Shown: positions 56,701 through 64,000 of the stretch, piece by piece | How positions within the stretch are numbered: position 1 is the first letter of the stretch | Layout of the letters: every line of letters begins with the position of its first letter | DNA from: Hermatobates lingyangjiaoensis | Lineage: Eukaryota > Arthropoda > Insecta > Hemiptera > Hermatobatidae | Reading direction: 5' to 3' | DNA length: 64,000 nt | Assembly (NCBI GenBank): GCA_026182355.1 | Contig: JAPFBL010000363.1 | Location: forward strand, 186,001 to 250,000 | The notes under the pieces: generated by a model | What the model was told of the DNA's origin: nothing | Databases searched by the model: none | Seen by the model: only the letters and a program-made list of their open reading frames with translations | Position numbers and translations under genes: made by a program

Positions 56701-57115
56701 GAAAAAAGACAACAAATAGAAGAAGCGAGAAAACTTACTGGGTCGATATTTCGAACTGAAGTTCGTCGTCAGGGAGAAGAAGGGAAGAAGAAGGGAAGAG
56801 GAAGAGGCACGTGCGTCCACTCGTACAAGCAGAGGGCGACTGGGGGCTCCAGGCGGCGGTCACCAGTTGAAGTAGCTCGAGGCTCTGCAGGCTAATCCCC
56901 CGTGAACGACACCATTCCACCACGAGCGAACACGCGTACCGTATAAGTCGGAAAAAGGTAGAAAGGAGGACAGAAGTGGCGAAGAAGAAGAGGAGAAAGA
57001 GAGTGAGGGGAAAAAAATAAATAAATAAAAAATAAAAAAATAAATAAAAAAAAATAAAAATAACAAAATCTTTAACGTTTGAGATTGAGGCCAGGTGGGG
57101 AGCGGGCATTAAGTA
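56658..57115 (-). mobile_element. PLE-like end, family E, with long GC-rich UTR
   Basis: Minus strand from about 57115: a pyrimidine-rich tract, CACGCGTGTTCGCTCGTGG, a GC-rich block, then a hammerhead-like motif (56775-56742), TAAGTTTTCTCGCTTC and (AT)n at 56660-56698. Minus open frames here are low-complexity. Confidence 0.5.
56742..56775 (-). ncRNA. hammerhead-ribozyme-like motif, family E
   Basis: Minus strand: CTGACGA (56772-56766), one extra C, stem II GAAC/GTTC (56764-56761 and 56756-56753), GAAA (56752-56749), TATC giving an ATC triplet. Stem I weak. Confidence 0.5.
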
Positions 57116-57119
57116 ACCA

Positions 57120-57250
57120 AATGTGAGCCTCCTCAGAGGCTCTCAAAGTTAACCTTTTCTCATCAGCTGCAACTACTTTGAGAATTTGGACTGTGAAGCA
57201 GTCATTAAAAGTAAGGCCATGGCTATTCGCGTGGATACCAACAGACTTAT
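57120..57250 (+). repeat. conserved coding-like repeat X, copy 3
   Basis: CCTCAGAGGCTCTCAAAGTTAACC, then AATTTGGACTGTGAAGCAGTC. See copies at 28955 and 42050. Confidence 0.4.
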
Positions 57251-57261
57251 ATATATATATA

Positions 57262-57704
57262 TATATATTAGTATATTTAGGAAGCAGTCCTTCATTTATA
57301 CAGGTTTGATTAAATAATACGCCATATTTACGGTTGATTAGTTTCCTTGTGTATTTCTCAAGGGATCTGAATAATCTTCTTGTACAAACATCTAAATTGA
57401 ATAGAACATTTCCAATGGTTCCATTGTCTTTACATCTTGCATTTCCACTAATTTTACTATAGTAAAATTAGTGGAAATGCAAGATGTAAAGACAATGGAA
57501 CCATTGGAAATGTTTACTATAGTAATTGGTATATAGGAAATTTTACTATAGTAAAATTAGTGGAAATGCAAGATGTAAAGATAATGGAACCATTGGAAAT
57601 GTTCTATTCAATTTAGATGTTTGTACAAGAAGATTATTCAGATCCCTTGAGAAATACACAAGGAAACTAATCAACCGTAAATATGGCGTATTATTTAATC
57701 AAAC

Positions 57705-57715
<11 letters not shown>
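57262..57715. mobile_element. PLE N-terminal module, inverted, with a third partial copy
   Basis: The left arm (minus, about 57461-57275) and right arm (plus, 57541-57715) both encode VCTRRLFRSLEKYTRKLINR and YGVLFNQT, and end in (AT)n. Between them 57462-57512 repeats the first about 50 bases once more, joined by ACTATAGTA motifs. Confidence 0.75.
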
Positions 57716-57739
<24 letters not shown>

Positions 57740-57740
<1 letters not shown>

Positions 57741-57868
57741 AAGATTTCACATAAACACGTGAAATAACAATCAATGATCAAACCACAATAAGAAAATGGG
57801 AAAACAAAACTAAGATCTTTCAACCGTAACAAGTCGTCTTCGTTAGAGTCAAAAACCCAACTGAATAT
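57740..57868 (-). repeat. family C end (minus)
   Basis: GATTTCACATAAACACGTG, then AAACCACAATAAGAAAATGG and CCGTAACAAGTCGTCTTCG. Confidence 0.6.
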
Positions 57869-57869
57869 A

Positions 57870-58917
57870 TATAGTTCTGTCAAGGATATGTTTGATTAGT
57901 TGACAGGGAAAAAAATATATATTTATAGGTATAAGTCCTGCTTTAATACATGTATTTGAAAAGGATATGTCAGTTTTATCTTTGATTACAAGTTTTAAAA
58001 GTTTGAAAACATTTATTCAGGGCAGGATATTTTAATTCGGAAAGTAGTTCCCCAAGGTTTTCTTCACTTTATTTTTCGACATGTTTCAGTGAACTCTTTC
58101 ACAATTTTCAGGAAATAAATTAGATCTATATTGCATAGTATCGAGTAAGGTAATAAAGTAAAGAAGTAGTTGTTGTTGTACACGATAAATTCGTGTAGTA
58201 TTAAGACTTATATCAGACAGCCTTTTGCGTTACTTCATTAATTTAGTTTGTAACTAGCTGATCTACCCGGGAAACAATTTAATTCCAACTCTAGTAATAA
58301 ATTACGTATAACGAAAACAATTTAAATTTTCTATAGTTCCGTTACACTTAACTTTTTGAGATAAACGAAATTAATACAGAATTAAAATTATAGATTACGC
58401 AAAAAAGATATAATCTAACACTGATTATAAATTGCACACATTGTCTAATACAATTGGTAGTGATAGATTAGATTAAACAAATAATAAAAAGAATATTTTT
58501 TGCCGAACAATAGATCAAGAAATGTTGAACGATGTCTAAGCACATTAAATGTGATATGTCTTATCTGTTAAATATAATGATACGAATTTTAAAACCACAA
58601 ATCGTTTCAATTAGGAGCCAGTTAGTTGAAGAGGCTAAGCCATATCACATTACATTCCATTCAATAATTTCAATTTCAAAACTTCACACAGTTTTAAATG
58701 TTTAATTAAAATTATATCAGTAAACAGAATTGTCTCTTAAAAGTTTGAATAACAATATTTTGATGAAATATTATTTGCTTATGAAGAAGCATTGGATTGA
58801 AAAGTGTCAATTAAGTTCTAAATGTTAATTTCTAAATATATTTATCAATATGTAATTTTAAGAGTTATTATGTTAAGAACTGTATTTATACACAAAAATA
58901 CATACAATGATTAAGTT
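57870..58917. other. sequence without recognised gene
   Basis: AT-rich. 58255-58275 carries the CTAGCTGATCTACCCGG motif shared with 60598 and, inverted, 20290. Confidence 0.4.
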
Positions 58918-59814
58918 TTATATATGTACATTTTGATTTGAATATTTCTTCATCAATTTTTTATGCTGTATATATTCCCTTATAAGTTTTACTTTACTGC
59001 CATGAGACTTCCAAAAGAATTTCCAGCGGAGAGATCTACAAAACATTTGAAGATCCTCTAAAATTTGTATATGGTTTACTCTAGGGACCGGGCTAAAACT
59101 TAGCCCTTTCGAGAGAACACTGAGTTCAGAACAATTAAGCGAACGGGAAGAAATATTACAAATATTACTATTACTATTAATGGTGTTATTCGAGGGAAAG
59201 CGAGTGGAATGATGCTGAGGGCGAGACGTAACGGAGTTAAAAAAGGGGTAAGAATTAGAAGGATTGGGAAAGGAATGACGCTCAGGCCGCGAAGTAACGG
59301 TATCAGATAGGGGGTAGGAATTAGTAGGATTGCATGTGGAGTGACACTGAGGGCGAGCCCTAGCGTTATATGGATGGGGGTAGGGATTAATACCAGAACA
59401 GGTAGAAGTAAATGAATGGGGGGATTGAGGAAAAGGGTCAGGCAAGGGCAAAGGGATTTGAGGAAAAGGTACCTGGAATGGCAAACTTAAACCCAGAGAC
59501 AGATAAGAAATATAAAGTTTCGAAAGTTTCTGAAGATTGGAAGTACGAGACTTCTTTAAAAACATTTGAGCACTTTTTAAGGAGCTATTAATAGATATCA
59601 AATATTCAGGGGAAATATTCAGAAGAATTTTAATAACAGAGGACAGTTTTGAGTGGTAAGAAATCCTTAAATTAATATAATTGTGCAGAGTTAGTTGAGA
59701 TAAGTAAAGAGAATATTGGAAACCAGAATAGGACAGTTGATAACGAAATTCGATAGGGAAGGCTGATAGTGGCAGCTTCAAAGCAAGTCCGTTAGGCGGT
59801 ATGTTAAGATTCAA
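58918..59814 (-). pseudogene. PLE ORF N-terminal half with tandem peptide repeats
   Basis: Open frame of 298 codons. Residues about 1-120 contain GLALKLPLSAFPIEFRYQL. A Pro-rich stretch follows, then three repeats of about 22-24 residues around SRPQHHST/SRPERHSF and NSYP. Near the C-terminus is VLSKGLSFSPVPR..., RSLRWKFFW, the conserved segment that begins the PLE RT region (LxKGLxFxPTP...LR...F). The frame then stops at 58918, so the RT is absent. A family E hairpin lies upstream at 60210-60250, as expected for a PLE 5' end. Confidence 0.6.
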
Positions 59815-59868
59815 GCAATGTGAGATGAACTCAGTATGAGCAGTACATTTTACAATTTTCTGAGATAG

Positions 59869-60345
59869 CTAGTCAACTTCATCTAACCAAAACCCAATCG
59901 GATTATTCATAATGAAACATAAAAGAAAAACAAAAAAGAAATCAATAATAAAACAAATAATAAAAACTAAGTAATTAATAATACAGAAGCAAAAAAGGGG
60001 AAATAGAGACGTAAAAGTAGATAAGGAAGGAAAAAGAAGGTAGGTATTAAAAACAGGTAAGAAAGGAGAGATAAACACAGGAAATAAAAGTGGCTTGTGC
60101 ACAACAACAAACTTCAAAGGCGGTGAAATGTTCACAAGTGACTAATTAGATGAAACGATTCTTCGAACTGAATAAACTAGAATTTTCAAAAGAACACATA
60201 GAAAAGAAATCACTGAACTCACTACTACATTTCGATGTCCTTGTCGTCAGGAATAGATATGAATCGCTCCAAAGGCTGATAACGACTGGCTTGGCGTTCG
60301 AACCGAAGCACTCAAACAGTGCTATATATATGTATATATACGAGT
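59869..60345 (-). mobile_element. 5' region of that PLE with hammerhead-like remnant
   Basis: Minus strand from the ATATAT at 60345: CTGACGA at about 60248-60242, CGAAATG and TAGTAGTGAG, like family E, then an AT-rich leader to the ORF. Stem II is poor. Open frames on both strands here are low-complexity. Confidence 0.45.
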
Positions 60346-60589
60346 ATATCATTAATAATCACCGAAGGAAAATAATTTACTTTTTACACAAACTAATTTA
60401 TTTTTATTTTAAATAATAGTTTTGATTTCTGTATTTATGATTGTTTTTTTTATTTCCAGTGATATGCTGGTTTCACTGGAAGTTCCTTTGCTTCTATTTC
60501 TGCAATATCCACCTTCCAATAATTAGTTTCACTGTATTTTATTTTGTAATATCTTTGTATGAACTACTTCTTAGCCATTTTATTTATTA

Positions 60590-60890
60590 CTGATTAGACT
60601 AGCTGATCTACCCGGTGTTGCCCAGGCTTTAGATTATGCCCCGGTGGTGGAGTACAGTAAGAAAGGGTAACTCTTTCTTACTGTACACCTTTGTTTCCTC
60701 AAACATCCCTTTCTGGACTTTAGTCCTTTCCTGCGCTTTCACTTTAATCCACTCTTCTCAGCCTCACAAATGTTCTCTGCATATAGCGTTTCAGCCTGGG
60801 TTTTAGACTCTGACCGAAGACTGCTTGTCTACGCCTTGACCAGATGTTAGTCTTGTTTCCATTATTCTTATTGTGTTTGACAGTATGGGT
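60590..60890 (+). repeat. CTAGCTGATCTACCCGG repeat and family C remnant
   Basis: 60598-60655 holds CTACCCGGTGTTGCCCAGG, an unclassified interspersed motif; 60650-60690 has a small inverted repeat (TACAGTAAGAAAGGG/TTTCTTACTGTA). 60827-60890 has CTCTGACCGAAGACTGCTTG..TTAGTCTTG, a diverged family C end. Confidence 0.45.
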
Positions 60891-61108
60891 AAATTTGAAC
60901 TCTTTGCTCTAAGATTCCTGCTTGGTTGACCTGTGATTGCACAGATTCGTTAGTCTTGACTCACTTGTGAATGGACAGTGTATCCTAGTTAGTGTTTTCA
61001 TTGTAAGATTGGATAGATATATCAATTGTATAGTTTAATAAAAACTGACAATAGTTTATTTGTCCGACTTTCTCCAAAACTTCCACATTACACATATATA
61101 TATAGGTG

Positions 61109-61284
61109 TACTCTCTAATCGGGATTCGGTCAATTTTCTAGGATAAAAAATCAAACTCTCAGTGCCAACGTGATTTTTGATTGATTTTTATTGATTTTTT
61201 ATCCTAGAAAATTGACCGAATCCCGATTAGAATCCCGTACACCTATTCTATTATCAAACTGTCGATATATTATTGAATCTGCTA
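61109..61284. repeat. family B palindrome
   Basis: TCTAATCGGGATTCGGTCAA and TTGACCGAATCCCGATTAGA mirror each other around TGATTTTTGATTGATTTTTA. ATATAT at both ends. Confidence 0.7.
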
Positions 61285-62408
61285 TATATATATATATATG
61301 GCATAGCTTTAGTTAATTTCTTTATACTTAATCATAGATAATTGTGCATAAGTTTCACTAACACCTCATTTTGGAAGAGAACTACTACTTAATTTAAGAC
61401 TATGATTTCTGTACGACATCGTGATGTTTCATGATGATTTGAAGGCACTGAAATGTTAACAGATTGTATTGCCACGTATAATAGTATTCTCTAGAGTAAC
61501 ATTGTAGATAATTGGATGAAGATGCAAGCATTACTGATTTTTAAGTGCTCTTTTTCTCATTCAATAGAATAGAAGAGTAGATTTATCCTTCAGAATTTTA
61601 TCCTTGACAACAAAGCAATTTTCTCCAGCATTTGAATGTTATTCTCTTTCTTAAGCGTGACGCTAACTTTACAAAAACATAATTATGCTTTATATCTGAA
61701 CGTATTCAATTATGATAAGACATAATATCTCAGAATGATAATCATGTTAGGACATAGTCACAATCATATTATTGATGCTATTATTTCTACAATGAATGAT
61801 AATTTGAAGAATGCTCGATTGAAGTTCCATATTTTATGCTTGCACTGGTTGATTTAAGGTATTACTGGAATTCCCATTATATAAGTAAAAAGGAGACTTT
61901 TTTTGAATTTCACGTGCTATGTACACTGGAATTTTAAAATTTTTTGTTATTCTGTTGAACTGGAATAGTATTAGTCTATCTATGCTGAGTTTGATAAGCA
62001 CAAACATCATACGTCTAACAACTGTGAACAAATTATAGTTAAATTCTTATACCCGTTATACCAAAACTACTAGGTTTTGATAAAAAAAAGTATGGACGCT
62101 TTTAGAATTTCGCGCATACTGTGCACTATACTTTAAATTTGTTGCTGTTGTTGGGTTGGTACACTCGTCACGAGAACATGTTCACAGCATTGACTATATA
62201 GCGTGTGTTGATTTTATATGACAGGCTAGACGAGGCTAATGACGTTAGACGCGTGTTTGCGTTTTCAGAGATTCTTTGCTGTTGTAAATAATGGTGGAGA
62301 AATTTGTAATAATTTCATATAAAAAATTGTACTAAGTGCTCTCTAAACTCTTGAAATGTTGACAGTGAGGTATGGTGAGTCAACTTAAGCAGAATAATTG
62401 TTTAGGAG

Positions 62409-62730
62409 CAGGCCTGTCCTTTAGTTAGGGCGAACTGGGACAACCTGGGTTCCACGCTTATCGAGGATTACGCCTCGGGGGTGATGGTAGTGACCTCGAT
62501 CACTAATTCAAGAAAACTGCTAGTTTTTTCTTGATAAATGATAAATACTGATTTAAATGGACATCTGTAAATATGAAAATAAATATTACAATCTCTAAGC
62601 TTTTCTTATTGCTAATACCTGCATAATATAACCAATATAACAATTTTTATATATACAATAATTTGTGGGTGGGGAGGACCTGCAATGGTTGATTTGTCCC
62701 GGGCCTCACACCTTACTTGAGATGGCCCTG
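62409..62730. mobile_element. old hAT-like non-autonomous element
   Basis: Imperfect inverted ends: CAGGCCTGTC at 62409 and GATGGCCCTG ending 62730, with GGGACAACC / ATTTGTCCC further in. Flanks TTTAGGAG and TTTAGACG may be a diverged 8-base duplication. No coding. Confidence 0.5.
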
Positions 62731-62738
62731 TTTAGACG

Positions 62739-64000
62739 TGGTTTAAGGAATTCGACAGGAAATTATGTTTTTAACAGTAAAAGATCGCTGAGCAAGCAAA
62801 TATGAAGTCTAACTTTTAAGCCTCTCATATAAAACTAACACAGGCTGTATATATAGCCAAATCTGTGAGCATAAGATCTAGACAAGTGTACTAACAAAAA
62901 CAAAAAAAAAAATTGAAATTATAGTGTACAGGATAGCGTAGTTCAAAATGTGTTCCTATTTTTTGATCACACCTCGTATCTTTAGTATGCCGGGCAAAAG
63001 AACTGGCATCTTACACTTAATTATTACTTGTTGTTAGTTTTATGATGTTTGTGTTTATTAAACCCATCACAAATAGACTAGAATTATTTTAGTTTAACAG
63101 TTCCTGTGAGAAACAATTATCTTCTTCGATAGTACAGCAGGTGTCTAGAGACCTCATAAAACGCCCTTGACAACAATGCAATCTTTTTCTGCATCAAAAT
63201 GGTTTCTCCTTCACATAGGGGACATTAGGAATTTAATTGTACTTCATATCTCATGGTGTTTAATTATGATGAGGCATCTCCTCAATCAAACGATAGTGAT
63301 AGCACTATTTTCACAATCGCTCCTATTTTGAAGGTTAAATAACAGAAGTTTTGATTTTATATCATAGTGCTGATTATGAAGATCATTGTGATAATATTAT
63401 GGGGAAAAAATTTTGTTGATATGCACCTAAATATTACCTGTTTGATACTACGCTTGAAATTTACGGAAATTGTGGTTTTCAGATACCATTTAAGCAAACT
63501 CAAATGAACTACAGGTACACCTCACCCAACTCTATTAGTCGACGTTCTAAATCGAAACACCTGGTCTCTAAACCGGAAAATAACCTTCTCTGGTTATGTG
63601 CAATACTTTATTCATGAATGGAATTGTCAATAATATAAGGCTAATAAGAATCTCTTTTTAAGCTTAACAATAAATACATTTTACTTCTATTACTTCATGG
63701 TACGAAAAAAAGTTTATGAATAGCCTACAATTTTATGATTACCACATATCGTAAATGCTGTGTTTATAAATGTGGTGTCCTATGATATAAAATATAAGTC
63801 GTCTTCTTTGAGGTTAAACATAAATACAGAAATAATTATTTTTTCAATGGTAAGGCCAGAAAAAAAATTAAATTTACCGCGAGGAAAAATTTCTGAGATA
63901 ATTCTAAAATGTGATGTAATTGTAAATAGCCAGCAAGATTTCGTCATGGATATACATTTATTCTCCTGCAGATACTCAGTAGCGAGATGAAATACTTTCT
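62739..64000. other. sequence without recognised gene
   Basis: AT-rich, unremarkable. The open frame at 63760-63990 (76 codons) resembles nothing I know. Confidence 0.4.

Noticed and set aside
56735..57109. 124-codon minus frame with Phe/Leu-rich stretch
   Set aside because: Pyrimidine-rich low-complexity DNA joined to a PLE end; no family pattern.
60595..60660. GC-rich CTACCCGGTGTTGCCC block as a promoter
   Set aside because: The same motif recurs at 58255 and 20290 in unrelated contexts, so it is a repeat end.

Overview
The window is eukaryotic, very AT-rich and intron-dense, full of (AT)n and other simple repeats, with canonical GT..AG splice sites. The telomere-type pentamer TTAGG, a tRNA-headed SINE and many Penelope-like retroelements (PLEs) point to an invertebrate, probably an arthropod (a chelicerate is possible). 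The species cannot be fixed from sequence alone.

One host gene is visible. It is on the minus strand from 45877 down to 5409: a 12-exon (visible part) major-facilitator transporter of the MFSD6 / MFS_1-like family. The twelve exons join in one reading frame into 699 codons plus a stop. They carry an N-terminal membrane pair with a G..ADR.G..K loop, a long glycosylated loop, the YGLQRMYATIGG segment and a lysine/glutamate-rich tail. The exon with the start codon was not found; it lies in 45.9-64 kb or beyond the window. Introns range from 73 bp to over 11 kb.

Nearly everything else is repeat. 1-5.2 kb is AT-rich 3' flank. Introns from 5.6 to 45.7 kb hold SINEs, MITEs, hAT and LINE remnants, a 1.4-kb array of a 26-bp minisatellite (22.5-23.9 kb), a 0.6-kb degenerate TAG-repeat tract (25.1-25.7 kb) and many PLE pieces. 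45.9-64 kb has no recognisable host exon and is the densest PLE zone. It includes an RT-GIY-YIG ORF (52-53 kb), a 614-bp-arm palindrome (48-49 kb) and a PLE N-terminal ORF (58.9-59.8 kb).

The most interesting signal is how the PLE copies are built. At least eight loci carry the same module: the end of one PLE ORF or its 3'UTR, then a hammerhead-ribozyme-like hairpin, then the first about 50-60 codons of a PLE ORF. Most break off at or near the codons for Thr-Asn-Ile-Tyr (AATATATAT), where the DNA passes straight into an (AT)n microsatellite. Many copies are head-to-head palindromes. This suggests that PLE pseudo-LTR ends prime on AT microsatellites by microhomology and often integrate as inverted dimers. 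A second item is a decayed tandem triplication of the 3' end of one transporter exon.
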